A stretch of DNA of 64,000 bases from Sipunculus nudus (GCA_026874595.1 CM049307.1:49565178-49629177); one strand, 5' to 3'. Positions 12,740 through 25,595 are shown, numbered from the stretch's first letter. The notes: generated from the letters alone by a model not told the origin. Translations and numbers: made by a program.

Positions 12740-13330
12740 CCTATAATTATCACCCTGTCCGTCCATCTGTTTGTCTTTACTTTGTGGCCGTCAAACTTGT
12801 TTTTTGATGATAACTCCAGTTTGGATTGACCTCGTTTTTAGACTTGACTTATATATGGAACACTTCTAACGCAATAATTCTATTGATTTTAGGTCATGAG
12901 GTCAACGGTCAAAGTTCAAGGTCACAGGACCCACATATCTAGAAAGATTGTGGATTCATTTTAAGCTAAACGTTTTATCCCAAACCTTCCATCTTTCACA
13001 TATTGCCGACTTGCCAATACGGGAAGAACCTGATTGATTTTGAGTCACAAGGTCAAACATCAAGGTCACAGGGGCCATCTGTAAGGATGATAACTTTTAT
13101 TGACATATTGGTTTCAAATTTGACTTATATATGACCCACCAATAATGTAAAAACCCTTTTGATTTTGGGGTCATGAGGTCAAAGTTCAAGGTCACAGGAC
13201 CCTAGTCTTTAAAAAGATTGTGGATGCATTTTAAGCCAAACTTTATATCCCAAACCTTCCATCTTCCACGTGGCGCACCTGCCTATAGGGGAAGGATCCT
13301 TTTAATTTTGGGGTCACTAGTTGTTGTTTT
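12740..13330. repeat. two-copy ~275-bp tandem repeat rich in AGGTCA half-sites
   Basis: Two units about 275 bp apart share long stretches: tgacttatatatg, 'gattttggggtcatgaggtc', 'aagattgtggat' and 'cccaaaccttccatctt'. A divergent half-unit at about 13020-13080 repeats the same theme. Each unit contains TCAAGGTCA (12916-12924, 13060-13068, 13186-13194). This is a dispersed-repeat type distinct from the Helentron-like cores. No coding capacity. Confidence 0.7.
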
Positions 13331-13496
13331 TGCAAATGAAGACCAGGTCCTTTGTGAAGTTGCAGATTTCTTGTCTTGGGTGGTAAGTTACGTATTTCAA
13401 AGGAAAATGCTGAGCTCAGATTGCTACAAATTCACATATGTTTTATTGAAACGGAAACCCGTTTTAGCGATTTCAGATTACCCCAGTTCAGTTCAT

Positions 13497-13524
13497 GGGG
13501 GGAGGGGGGGGGGGGGGGGGGGGG
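13497..13524 (+). repeat. poly-G tract (G21 after GGGGGGA)
   Basis: Longest G homopolymer in the window. Confidence 0.95.
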
Positions 13525-13529
13525 TTTCT

Positions 13530-15130
13530 GACGGTTAACTTAAAATCGATTTTTGATTACCCTACCATTTCTTTATGTTTATTTACTTAAAATTCCAATA
13601 ATTTCTTTCTCCTTGATTTCCCAAGCTTGTGTGAATCTTTGCATATCTTATGTTTGCATATTGTGTGTCCCCGCTTTGGTGAAGTGTATGAGTCTAAATG
13701 AATATATAATTATCAATAAAATTAACATTTTGTGACAATTTTATATTTTTATGGATTGATTCCATCTTTTAAATCTCGTATCTTACAAGAAATTAATAGA
13801 AATAATACATTTTGAGTTAAAAGTATTAGAATTTATCATTTAGGTAAATCAGCGGGGCAAAAGACGTACAGGGGTAACCTGAAGTCTCTACATCCGGGAA
13901 GGGGGGGGGGGGGTGCCAGTATATTGTTCCGGCCTCTTCTGTGTGGTCAAGTGCCCAATCGCAGACAAATTCCATCCAGAGGTCTAATCGGTTCTTTGAA
14001 CTCTCTCAGGGGTACTTATGTGCCCTATCTCCATCCTCATATCAACCCTTTAACCATTAAGCTTTGGCGTTCTATCGATTTTCTTTCCTATACCCCAAAG
14101 CCAAATACCAGTATTAACCTATCCCTTGATACTAAGTCACAATTATGTCAAAGTCAGTCAGTCCTAATTGATACTGACACCCGGCCGTGATCCAGATTTT
14201 ATGATTCTGTTCATTTTCATGAAAAACAATCCCCGTTTAATAATGCCTCACGCTGGTAGGCGGATAATCTTATTAATTAAATTTACAAGGAACACCTTTC
14301 TCGCCTGCGGGTTATCAGTTAAATTAGCACATTTTTGAATACCATATTACTGCGGAAACACGAAAGGTGTGTCGTTGCATGCCCTGTCCTATTATCCATG
14401 TTTTATTGATAAAGGATCAAAGTTTATTGCCAAGTTGAAAATCGGCATACATATTGAGGAGTTTCTGGTTCATATCAAAGTATAACTGAATACCTTATTG
14501 GACTGGTAAGTTTTTAAAGGGACTCTTCAAACATGGTTACCAATGGGATTCCAAGTTGCCCCATGGACGTTGCATGAATATATAATTTGATTACCACAGA
14601 TCATTCCATCGATGGGGCTCCATGGGGCCTTGTTAACATTTTGATGAAATGTTTCCGGTATAAACATTGATTAACCATGCAAGGGACCCATTCCAATTTC
14701 TGACGTATACTATCAAAGAAATTTCCACGAATCTTTTATGTAAAATAAACCAGTAAAACACCAGTCCCACCGCACACAGACTGTTCCTTCTGTTTATATC
14801 CAGGGGTTTATAACATCCTTACAGATACGACAAGGCCATTCGGCGGCAATTGAGTCAGTCGAACCTGAGTGTTTTTGCAACTAGTGACATTTTAACTTCC
14901 GCACATAAGCAACTGATCACCTCAGGTTTTTTCCGCTTATCAACATTGCTAGGCACTACAAACAGATTGAAGATAAACTAGCTCATACATACGTCACAGA
15001 GGCTTATAAGAACTTTTTTTAAGAACAGGAATTAACTAGAGTTCAATGATATTGACGCAGATTAAGCCAGAAATGATATAACTTTTTAAGAAAATTTGGA
15101 TGAATAGTTGGTTTTAAGAAAATACACGGA
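13530..15130. other. unique sequence with a G13 tract, no gene seen
   Basis: G13 lies at 13901-13913. An 88-codon frame at 13924-14190 (+) has no recognisable domain. Nothing else is supported. Confidence 0.4.
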
Positions 15131-15139
15131 CAGAAGTGA

Positions 15140-16575
15140 AAACAAGTGACCCACGGGTCATGACGCTCAGCTGACTGGGAAGACATTCATTAAAAGAATT
15201 TTATCATCTGAATGCCAAAATCTGCAGGTTGTATCCGAATTCAGCTGAAGCAGAAGGTCAGAGGATATGGGTGACAGAGACGTGATTTCAGGTTTCCAAT
15301 GAAATTTTTCACGGACCACCCTGAATATAAATTTAGAAGATTCTAGGTGGAATGGTAACGATATGTGCCCTGTTAACGGGCGACCCCATCTTTCAAAATT
15401 TCAAAAATAAAAATTTTATGAAAAAAAAAAAATTAAAAAATCCAGGTGGGGCATCCAGACTGCAGGAATTGATGAAAAACTCCATGATGAATGTGCATGC
15501 AAAGAATCATGGTGATCAGTGCATCAATTCAGAAACTGGAGGTTTTGTATCAAATTTTTAATTATACTGAAGGGTACTAACAAGAACTGTTGTTCACAAG
15601 ATATGCCTATCAGAGACCTAATTTCAAGTTTCCAAGGAGATTTTTCATGGACCTCCCTGGATGTAAAATTTGAAGATTCTAGGTTGGATTGTTACAATTT
15701 GTACCCTGTTAACGAATGACTGCATCCTTGAAGGTCTCAAAAATAGAGAAAGAAGTGAAAACAAGTGACCCACGGGTCATGATGCTCAGCTGACTGGGAA
15801 GACATTCACAAAAGGAATTTTATAACCTGAATGCCAAAGTCTGTAGGTTGTATCCGAATTCAGCTGAAGCAGAAGGTCAGGGGATATGGGTGACAGAGAC
15901 GTAATTTCAGGTTTCCAATGAAATTTTTCACGGACCACCTTGAATATAAATTTAGAAGATTCTAGGTGGAATGGTAACGATATGAATTGAAACACTCCAT
16001 GATGAATATGCACGCAAAGAATCACGGTGATCAATGCATGAGTTGTTCCGATACTGGAGCTTTTGTATCGAATTTTTCAATTATTCCTGGGGGGGGGGGG
16101 GTATTTCTATGCCCCATCGCTCGGAAGGTATGGGTAAGAGCGACCTAATTTCAGGTTTCCACGGAAATTTTAATGACTCGTGTCCTGTTAGCAGACGACC
16201 AAATCTTTTAAGGTCTCAACAATTGAGAAAATATGCGTAAAAATAAAAAAAAAAATACAGGTGGCACTACCAGTCTGCATGACCTGATGAAACACCCCAT
16301 GATAAATATGCATGCAAGGAATCATGGTGATCAATGTTCAGACACTGGAACTTTTGTATCAAATTTTCAATTATTCTGGGGGGTACTTCTGAGCCCCATA
16401 GCTCCGAGGAGATTTTTCATAGACCTCCCTTGATCTCAAGTTAGAAGGTCCAGTGGTTACGATTTGTGCTTTGTTAACGAACGGACAGACAGACGGACGG
16501 AAAGACAGAAAGACAGACGTACGACGGCCAAAGAGTGATCGATTTAGCTTAGATGACTTTCAGTCAGCAGAGCTA
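15140..16575 (-). mobile_element. reverse-oriented copy of the 336-bp-core Helentron-like family
   Basis: Read on the minus strand, the 5' tip at 16575 (agctctgctgactgaaagtc) matches the tip of the element at 45219. It is followed by the GTCCGTC-type block and about four degraded monomers. The 3' tip has the subterminal cagctgagcgtcatga word and a TGACCC/GGGTCA hairpin. A second 3' tip of the same kind lies at about 15757-15800, and 'gaagtgaaaacaagtgaccc' occurs at both about 15134 and about 15751. One terminal segment of about 617 bp is therefore duplicated in tandem. A G13 tract (16089-16101) occupies the place of the monomer's gtacccccc position. Confidence 0.75.
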
Positions 16576-16599
16576 AAAACGAAAAATATGAAAAAGCAT

Positions 16600-18225
16600 T
16601 TCCTGCCGTAGGGTTTGCACTTGGGGACGTTATCAAGCCCCTACCCGCCTGAAAATCTTTAGCCAGATATTGATATAGAACCAAGATCTGTAAGCTTCCC
16701 TCCCGACAGGCGGAGGCTTGGAGGCAACGCTTACTTTGTAGGTCCAATTATTTTTGTGTCTGACGGTTAGTAAAGGACAGTCTCTGTATACGTTATCGTG
16801 TTTAATGGTGCAAGAGATTCCGATATTTACTTACCGGTATTTATAATCCAAAAATAGTCCCATAACAATCAGCCCAAACAAACTAAGACAGCGATTAATT
16901 GGAATACAGCAACACAGTCCTCAAGGCAAGTAGCTTTCATACAAGCAAGAAGAAAAGCCCCGCCGAGAAATGAAACCCCAGACCTTAACTCTCTTTCGTT
17001 TCTTTTTGTGTAAGGTGCATACCCCGTCAGACATTTGATGCGTTTGATGTATAATCTCTCCGTCAGTAATGAGCGGGCCGTAAGTCTGTCTGGCTTGTCA
17101 AAAGTTTTGGACTGGTCCCTTCATATCAAATGACAAACTACCGGCTATGCGAGGTTACACATAATTGGAAACTCAAGAAGCATTGATGTGTTTTAAAGTT
17201 TGCCCGACAGGCGCCCAGAGAAAAATAAAATCGTATTATATGTAGGTAAAAGAGGAAAAAGAATCGTCACATTCCACCCTGATTTAGAACCAGCCATAAA
17301 GGATTTAGAACATAACGAATCCTCCACTCTGCATTATATACATGGATCTTACGGAGTCAGTTATTTTCCTCATCATATCAGAGAACCTCTCGTTGACAAC
17401 GACACTTGGTTTTAACATCCATTATATCGACAAGGAAGATAATATTTTATTTTATCTCAGATTATGACATGCAGGAAACCCTTCATTTCTGAATAATGAA
17501 ATGTCTGTAACAGTACCTGATGTCGTCCAGTACAGAAAGCTTAACCAAGAGGACTGTATTTGTAACATATGAAGGACCGACGTCTTGAAGTGAGATTCAT
17601 TTTACTAAAGGCACCGGCTGTAGCTTCTACTTCGGAACATTTATGGCACCTTATTTTTCAAAATTGTGTCAAATTACATTTCTTTGTACTGTGCTATGAG
17701 GGGTTGTGATGGCTCTTGATGGAAAATACCAACGGCTTTCTATACCATGCATGATTTCAAATTGACTTGATGGGAAACTCATGCCTCATGCGTAAGGGCA
17801 ACCGTTATCGAGAATCTAACATTAAATATATCAACAACTTTATTATTTGATGAGTAGGAGGGCAACTTCATTATTCCATGACTATACCGGGCAAGTAAGG
17901 AAATGATCGTGTTTCTATGATCTCCTAAAAAATTGTCTTTTCATACAAGGCACTCTGCGGGTTGCCATGCAAGCAGTTTAAGGACACGTGCTTTTTAACG
18001 TCACGCCAAGTGGTGACTGCACGCACATTTAATTTCAATAAAGGATTAATTAAGGTTTGCATGACGGTTTGAATGAGAGTGGATTTTTCAATTTGTCGAG
18101 CAACTAAAGTATCAGTGCACTATGGTAACGGTATTACTTAATATTCATGAAATAAAAGAAACAGCATTTATTCACACAATGGTTTTCAAAGCGTAAGAGT
18201 ACGTTTTGCAAATGCCAGAAATGCA
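16600..18225. other. unique sequence, no gene recognised
   Basis: A 71-codon frame at 17200-17415 (+) begins with TTG, has no ATG start and matches no family I know; it could be chance. No repeats were seen. Confidence 0.4.
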
Positions 18226-18229
18226 GGGA

Positions 18230-18990
18230 ATTCAGGGAATTCCATCAAACTGACAATTACCGTGGTGTATAGCCTTTCATCCTGGAAGACAATGTTGGCT
18301 TCAGAGGCAAATTTCTTGACCGGAAGAGTTATTTTCTTAATGAATACAAAGTCATTAACAGCCCGTCAAATCAATTGAGGCAGGCGCAGGTTTCCGAAGG
18401 AAGGCTGTCGTTAATGGCATCTCTAAAAGCATCCCATGTCTTCCGAGTAGGATTACCGTGGAAACAATATAAAATTGTAGTTGTCCCTGCATAACTTTTG
18501 AAGGGCACGTTGATTTTTTTATCAAATATACTTTTTCCCTGGTATCAACGTTGAAATTGATTTTACAAGTTCAGACAATCATACCGTTTGCTGATTCAGC
18601 ACGATCACGAATTTATACCGGTTCAGATAATAATTATCATTCTTGTGAGGAAGACCAAATTACAGATCGACTAAATACCTCATATTCTCAATGGAGACTT
18701 TAGATTATACCGCTGTTTAGAGTGTAAAACCGCAGCTAACAATAAGTTATTCCCAAAGCTGTCTTATTTCCCATATGAAATTCTTTTAAGCTAATGGTTA
18801 CCCGCATCAATATCCATGTATTGTGCATGTATTTAAGATTTTTAAAAGGCATTATGGATTTCCATAGGTATTCTTTACTATCTAAAAGTTACTGAATTGG
18901 ACACTCTATTCGTTTTTTGTTCAAAACGGAACATCCACAAGCTTTTATAATTTCGATTCCGTGACCAAGCCGTAGAATTAAATGATTTTA
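18230..18990. repeat. segmental-duplication block X, copy 0
   Basis: Diverged but colinear with 41290-41920 and 61470-62270. Shared stretches include 'gagagttattttc...aatgaatacaaagtcaat', 'gtcaaatcaatt', 'ggctgtcg.taatggca', 'tcaatggagactttag' and 'aaggcattatggatttcc'. It is the most diverged of the three, so it is the oldest split. No gene inside. Confidence 0.75.
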
Positions 18991-19440
18991 TTTTTAAAAT
19001 TGTAAGCTGATAACCGAGGAATCCCGAAAGGAACAGTCATAATATCAGTTCCTTCAGGGTTACAGAAAAACTGGCACATAGGATTATCAGCACATACTGT
19101 AAAATTATGACAAATGTGACAACGGCAAAGCAAGTTATAATTAAATATTTGTCGTATACTGTAGTAAAACGGAATTCATTGTAATAAAATCTTGAGGTGA
19201 AATAAAAATGATGTAAAGATTTAGAATCCTTTATGACTGATAAAACCCACCATACCCATGAACTTCGAATAGTATGCATGGTACCAATGTAGCAAAACAT
19301 AAATTACATTGACGAAGAAGAAACAGAAGAAAGAAAAGAAGAAAACGAAAATCACGGAAAACCTAAGTATTGTCGTATGTTTGAACTATATGTAAAGAGA
19401 AGGAAAACAAGTAAAATTAATTAGTAATATTTTTTAAAGG
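18990..19440. other. AT-rich sequence, no gene seen
   Basis: No homologue of this stretch was found in the other duplicate. A short minus-strand frame (19037-19300) has no features. Confidence 0.4.
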
Positions 19441-19910
19441 GTGTCACGAGGACAAATTATTCAGGGGCCGATCCGGGATTCAAACCCATGTCGGTGGTGC
19501 ACAAGTCCGGCGTACCAACCGCTTAGCTAGAAAAGCAAGCTGTCCTAGCGAGACAGTTCGGTCCGCTTTTATATAACCCGTAACACACCCCCTCTAAAGA
19601 GCGTTCTTCTATCAGAACGAGACAAATTATCCCAGGAGTCTCACTTTGGTGAGCTTATTACCCTGGCCACAGAGTTTACCGTCACGTTGGACGAGCCCCC
19701 ATTTGTTACGAAGACAAATTATTCAGGAGAAAATTCTGGGCCGATCCGGGAGTCGAACCCATGTCAGTGGCGCACATGTCCGGCGTTCCATACATGGACC
19801 TTTATTCTTCTGATGTATCAGAGATTTGTACGATAGGTCGAGGCACCACAGCTGATATGACATGCGTTGCACAGTGTGAGTCCATGTATCGGTCCCCTGA
19901 GCCACCGCAA
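19441..19910 (-). mobile_element. two tandem tRNA-derived SINE units
   Basis: On the minus strand the first unit has a B box (gggtttgaatccc, 19475-19487) and an A-box-like word (tagctaagcggttggtacg, 19511-19529) in tRNA spacing. The second unit repeats the B box (gggttcgactccc, 19748-19760) but its A box is broken. Both units share an 'acaaattattcagg' segment (about 19452 and 19716) outside the tRNA part, about 265 bp apart. They look like tRNA-derived SINE heads, the second degenerate. No intact tRNA cloverleaf is expected. Confidence 0.6.
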
Positions 19911-20689
19911 GAGGTGATGTGTCTGCTTGAACATGTATAACATTTTTTGGCTAAGGTTTGTCAAGGCATCTCCTGATTGACAGGTACTGTGGCCGGGGCG
20001 ATGCTGTGTGTCTCTGATCGGTGATCCACGTTTTTTTAATACTCGTGTACCTGATTTTCATTTTAAGGGCAATATTTTGGCAGGTATGAATTTATTTCTA
20101 AGAGATGAAGCTTTTTCTCGTGGTAATTCAGATTGCTCAAATTATGGACTGTATTTGCAATTTACACGAGAGAGTAAAAGTCCTAACATAAGTGGATCTG
20201 TATAATATTTAAACTGAGTATCTTAAAATTCGCATGGGGAAATAGGGCGATACCAAATGCAATACGAATATGTGTCAAACGTTCACAACAAAATCACACC
20301 TTCCCTCACATATTCCTTTAAATTTGATATTGAAATCAATACCAACTTTGTTTCTGCACAAAATCTTTCTCGTTATATCTATGGAAAGAAGATGAAATAT
20401 GAAATAAACGTTTTCTATTATCGCGAACCATGACTGCATAAGCTGCATGTGCAATTATATTATTGATGACACTACTGTTATACCTGGCGAGGTTTCAGCA
20501 CGCCAAGCAAAAAGTGTAGAGTGACACCGTGTACAAGGAGAAAACAGTGATAACTTGCATCAATACAAACAACTCTTCATTGATTCTACATTATGTTCTC
20601 TTTTTACTTCAGTGTTAATTCCTATCAATTGTTCTGCAGATTATCCATATTGGGTGACTTAATTACTACATTCTTTTTATAAGCTTGAT

Positions 20690-20800
20690 TAATCGTTAGT
20701 AATTGCAGTAATGTGACAGATTATATTATCGACAAAATGCGAATTTCTAATTAAAGGGCACGGGTGCATCACGGCTGGTTTTTATATCTATAAGTTGATG
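20690..20800. repeat. segmental-duplication block Y, copy 0
   Basis: Matches 63030-63150: 'taatcg.tag..att.cagtaatttgacagatta', 'tatcgac', 'tctaattaaagg.cac.ggtgcatca'. This supports colinearity of the first and third duplicates beyond block X. Confidence 0.65.
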
Positions 20801-21630
20801 CTTCAAATCGCAACTGTAACATGAGGGTTTTCGTGCAGTGACGAAGGTTCTCGTTACTGTATTGAAAATGTTCAGAGCAATTATTAAACACGTAATATGC
20901 AATTTATTAGATTATATCACAAAAATCTATAACTGGTGTCAACAATCCTTCATTCCCCAATGGTCATGGCATATTTATTAATTCCGAATGTTTTTAAGCG
21001 CAATACTTAATATCACTTTTGTATTTACACCATATATGTAATGTACCCGGCTATTTATAAATTCCCTAGTATGTATTCTTGCCATTCCAGACACAAATGG
21101 ACATACTTTTTATGTTTCAAGTCAGGCTCTATAAAAAGAATGCTCCTAATTGTGTCTACTTTTATAGCCATGTGTGTGAGATAGATTAGAATGACAGATT
21201 TTAAATTAAAAATCATAAACGCCTATAATATATCAAATTTGCCAGATACACGCTAACTTATAAAACATCCAAACAGCAAGCAAGCAGGGTCGAAAAGAAA
21301 CGGGCCTTACTTGTCTGTTAATCCATATAATATGACGGAATTTTTATGAAATTCTATGCGGCCAATGGGAGAAGAAACATTGATTAAACGTACTACAGAC
21401 GAAGCTGGATGCGGATACCGTTGGTGTAGGTATGCGCTCTCTGACTGCTTCCTCCTTCGTTAAGTTGCCCGCACTGCAATCCAGCAAAATGTTGTAGCAT
21501 CGTAGTTCTTATCTTTGGTATAGATTTAAGGGCGATCACGTTTTAACCACTCAAAGTCAGCCGTGTACTCCTCATTTATTGTATTTTTTTTTTTGCAATT
21601 CTTATATTGTTGTCTCTTTTCACAGCTTCA

Positions 21631-22047
21631 CTAAGTGTGATTTCCATACCATACGTTGTTTGGTGGAAGTTTGAACAATGCCAATGGAACGTTTAGAGCT
21701 GGTGATTTTCTCATCATCCCTTGAGGCTCAATAACACTGTAGTAAACACGCATTATATTGGCTGCAATCCACCTCATATAACAATACCACGGTGGCCATA
21801 AAATTCGTTTACAAGTATAGCTCTTTCCAGCAAGGGATATAACTGCATTGTTTTGACAGATTTTGCGACCATAACTCATAAACTGGAGTGACGGGTTGTT
21901 CTCTAATAACATAAATACGTTGTCTCCGGTGGCGACTCTAGGGAGTTCAAGTAGAGGTTTCAGTTCCAATGTCAGGATCGTGTAACGCTGAAGATAGCCT
22001 TTGTGCAAGGAATTACACACCGGGGGACCCCGGGCTCCATACTCCAT
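21631..22047 (-). other. unassigned 138-codon open frame
   Basis: The longest ATG frame outside LINEs that is not made of repeats. It translates to a Pro/Leu/Trp-containing protein with no signal peptide, membrane segment or domain I recognise. It lies 200 bp from duplicated block Z and has no counterpart at the matching place in copy 2. With this base composition about one such frame per window is expected by chance, so it is listed only as a candidate exon. Confidence 0.15.
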
Positions 22048-22269
22048 TTCATTTATGAACCCATAACAACACTGAAATAGGCGGCGTCCAAGAGCGTGTT
22101 GGCAGGATTACGTTGTGTAGATTACCGAAAGCCTGTATTTTAGTAACAGAACGGGTAAAACAAAATGATTAGATTGTATAGTCAGAGTCTACAAACCTCC
22201 GCCTGAAAATGTATGAATATTCATGTTCCCTGTCTTACCTTTGCAAGGAAGATATAACGTGCGTTCACA

Positions 22270-22475
22270 CGATGATATCTCACGTTAACCTTTTCCTCAG
22301 ACGGAATTCATCGACCAAGAGCAGTCAATGTATGAACCGTTCTTAATGCTTGTGTGTGCATGATATCCTGTGAGCTTGATTTTCATTGATACATTATTCA
22401 AAATAAACACTATGCCTGATTGTCATGCATTCATTAAATCATTTGGTTGTCAAGGCAGGGTAATCCCACCCGAAA
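22270..22475. repeat. segmental-duplication block Z, copy 1
   Basis: Aligns with 42634-42930: 'cagacggaa.tcatcga', 'accgttct', 'gatatcctgtgagcttg', 'ttgatacattatt', 'gattgtcatgc.ttcatta'. It leads directly into the 29-bp minisatellite in both copies. Confidence 0.8.
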
Positions 22476-23366
22476 AAAGCCACGATCAGAGAGCTTACTG
22501 TAATCTAGCCACGATCAGGAACCTAAAAGTTAATTAGCCACGATTAGGTACATTACCGTAAGTTAGCTACGATCAGGAACCTTACCGTAAATTAACCAGA
22601 AACAGGAACCTTACCGTTAAATAGCCTCGATCGAGAACCTTACCTTATTAGCCACGATCAAAGATCTTTCCTCAAATTAGCCACGATTAAAGGACATTCT
22701 CTTAAATTAGCCACGATCAGGGATCTTACCGTTAATAAGCCATGTTCAGGGACCTTACCGGAAATTAGCCACGATCAGGTACATTACGGTAAATTAGCAA
22801 CGATCAAGAACTTAAGCGTTAATTAGCCTCGATCAGGTACATCACTGTAAATTATAGCCACGATCAGGAACCTTACCATAAATTAACTACGATCAGGAAC
22901 CTTACCGTTGATTAGCCACGATCAGGAACCTTACCGTAAATTAACCACGCACTGGAACTTTACCGTAAATTTAACCACGATCAGAGACATTTCCGTAAGT
23001 TAGCTACGATCAGGGACCATATCGTTAATAACCTACGATCAGGGGCCTTCCCTTAAATAAGCCATGATCAGGAACCTTTCCGTTAATTAGCCACGATCAG
23101 GGACCTTACCGTAAGTTACCCTCGATCAGGAACTTTACTGTTAATTACAGACGATCAGAGACATTTTCGTAAATTACCCACGATCAGGAACCTTCCGAAA
23201 TATTACCCAAGATCAGGGACCTTACCGTAAATTAGCCACGATCAGGAATCTTACCGTAGATGAACTACGATCAGGGACCATATCGTAAATTAGCTACAAT
23301 CAGGGACTTTCCCGTTAATAAGCCATGATCAGGAACCTTTTCGTAAATAACCAACGTTCAGGAAGA
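22476..23366. repeat. 29-bp minisatellite, ~31 units
   Basis: The unit is about GCCACGATCAGGAACCTTAC followed by cgtaaatta. The cgatcagg word recurs every 29 bases (for example 22861, 22890, 22919). Units differ at many positions, so there is no conserved-repeat/unique-spacer pattern. The paralogous array at 42945 has only about 14 units. Confidence 0.95.
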
Positions 23367-23440
23367 GTTATTGTGAGTTCTCTTTACGATTTTATTAAAT
23401 GGCAAGTGTGCTGTTCCTAAAGCGGTGTTATCCCTTAATC

Positions 23441-23455
23441 AATGTTTGTATACTC
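23441..23455 (+). repeat. left target-site duplication of truncated LINE
   Basis: aatgtttgtatactc, repeated with one change at 26937-26951. The unoccupied paralogous site in copy 2 reads aatgcttttatactc (43406-43420). Confidence 0.85.
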
Positions 23456-24078
23456 TGTTCACACATCGCTGTGAGTTTATAACAGAGACACTGAACTGGC
23501 TCACTGAACACTGCAAGGCTCAGAAAAAATTAATAATTGCTGCAGATTTCAACAGTATTCTTACACACACAGATACTGATACTAAATTCCATTTAAAGGA
23601 TAAATGTACGACTCTCTTTCAAAACTTTGTTTGTACTCTTGACTTAGTAGACACTTTTCTTTTAGGTGATAATGCTGAACGTTTTACATGTGCCGACAAC
23701 AGGGAGAAACTCAGAAGCAGACTTGATTATATATTTGTTACAAAAACATTAAAATCCCATATTAGAAATTACACTAACTGCACAGTAATTACCGGTAAAA
23801 TCGGAGATTGTTTGACCGATCACAATGCGGTTGGCATTGACATAGAAACTTGCATGAACAACAAAGGTCAAGGCTATTTGAAGTTAAATATCCAGCTTTT
23901 AAATGACACCATTTACATAAAATTAATAGAAAATATTATAAACCAGTGTCTTACAGAATATAAAGGTACTATTACACTTTTATTATTGTGGGATCTCATT
24001 AAAATTAAAGTAAAAGAAATTTCAATTGTTTACTCAAAGGAAAAAGTTTCATATAAGAAAAACAAAAAGGTGTCTTGA
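23456..24078 (+). pseudogene. LINE endonuclease C-terminal fragment
   Basis: Open frame continuous with flanking sequence at 23425. It carries the APE-type endonuclease words IAADFNSIL (catalytic Asp and Asn), SRLDYIFVT and LTDHNAVGIDI (Asp-His pair) in the usual order. The N-terminal Asn and Glu motifs are absent because the element is 5'-truncated. The endonuclease would nick target DNA for target-primed reverse transcription. The frame ends by frameshift near 24060 into the next fragment, so it is not functional. The methionine at 23425 lies outside the element and is not a native start. Confidence 0.85.
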
Positions 24079-25543
24079 ACAAAAGATATTGATTCTGAAA
24101 AAGGAAACTGAAAAAGAAGAAGAAATTACCAAGTCTGAATTAGATTTAAATGTTCTATATGATGAAAAAACAAAAGGTCCCCAAATCCGATCTAGAGCAA
24201 GATGGGTCGAGGATGGAGAGAGAAGTTCCAAGTATTTCTTCTCGTTAGAAAGAAAACATCAAATGATGAATACAATCACTTGTATAAAATATCGTAATAT
24301 CTCTTATACTGATGATGATAAGATTCTGCAAATAATATCAGAATTTTATGAACAACTTTACACGTCATCAGCACCATCTAAATCTGAGATAGATGCATAT
24401 TTTAATGAAACAGGGATATTTCCCAAATTATCTGAAAAGCAACATGAACTATGTGATAAACCGATAACAAAACAAGAATGTGATAATATTATAAATCAGT
24501 TAAAAGATAACATATCCCCTGGTTTAGATGGCCTTCCCAATGAATTTTACCAAAAGTTATGGAAAATACTTGGGCCAATTTTCTATGACCTCCAAAATGA
24601 AATATATATTAAACAGGAAATGCCAATATCAATGAGAAAAGCCGTTATCTCTTTAATCTATAAAAAGGGAGATAAAGAAGAACTTAATAATTACAGACCA
24701 ATAAGCCTGTGTAATACAGATTACAAGATATTAACATTTATATTTGCAAAAGAATACAGAAAGTAGCAGATCATCTAATTAATTTAGACAAAACAGGCTA
24801 TATTAAGGGGCGCTATATTGGTAACAATATACGTTTAGCTCAGGACATTATTAATTATACAAAATTATGAAATAAAGAAGGTGCTTTAATTCAGCTCGAT
24901 TTCTCCAAAGCTTTTGACACCTTGGAATTGGAATTCATGTTTACTGCATTAAAGTATTTTAATTTTGGAAATTATTTTTTACGATGGATAAAAATATTTT
25001 ACAAAAAACCTGAATTCTGTATAAAAAAACAATGGCTGGATTTCTCCCATAAAAGCTATGCAACGCGGAATAAGACATGGCTGCCCAGTTTCGGCATTGC
25101 TTTTTATTATAGCTGTTGAGTTTATGGACATTAGGATAAGAAATAATAATGATATACATGGATTTACGATAAATGGTGAAATTGTAAAATTATCACAGTA
25201 TGCGGACGACACAACTATTGCAGTCACAGATCAAAGCTCCATACATAGTTCATTAGAAGAGGTAAAACAATTTGGAAAAGTATCAGGTCTACAGCTCAAT
25301 CTCAAAAAGTGTATAGGATTATGGTTAGGTCTAAAAGAAAATACCCCTATTAACATCTATGAAATTAAGTGGACAGAAGAACCAGTAAAATACCTGGTGG
25401 TGTATATTTCAACGGATCAAACCTTGGCATTACAAAAGAATTGGGACGAAGCCATATATAAGTTAATCAAAATAATAAATACTTTCTATTTTCGGGAAAA
25501 TTCTAATTTTAAAATCTCTAGGTATATCACAACTCCTTCTTAA
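24026..25543 (+). pseudogene. LINE reverse transcriptase, frameshifted
   Basis: Contains the linker word RARWVEDGERSSKYFFSLE, the RT entry region KDNISPGLDGLPNEF, the YRPISLCNTDYKI block, motif A as QLDFSKAFDTLE (about 24895) and the catalytic YADD (about 25199). The pieces lie in three frames: 24026-24766, 24922-25119 and 25058-25543. A TGA interrupts at about 24868, and motif B, recognisable only as GIRHGCPVSALLF, begins after a frameshift near 25060. These are the L1/Tx1-type RT signatures. The protein cannot be made from this copy. Confidence 0.88.
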
Positions 25544-25595
25544 AGCTTCGGTATTAGAAATTAACACAGAGGAACTACGTAAAATAGAAAGGATT

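Noticed and set aside
17200-17415. 71-codon frame resembling a charged domain
   Set aside because: No ATG start, no splice context I can defend, and length within chance.
22476-23366. Regular 29-bp repeats suggestive of a CRISPR array
   Set aside because: Units are contiguous and variable with no unique spacers, and the sequence context is clearly animal. It is a minisatellite.
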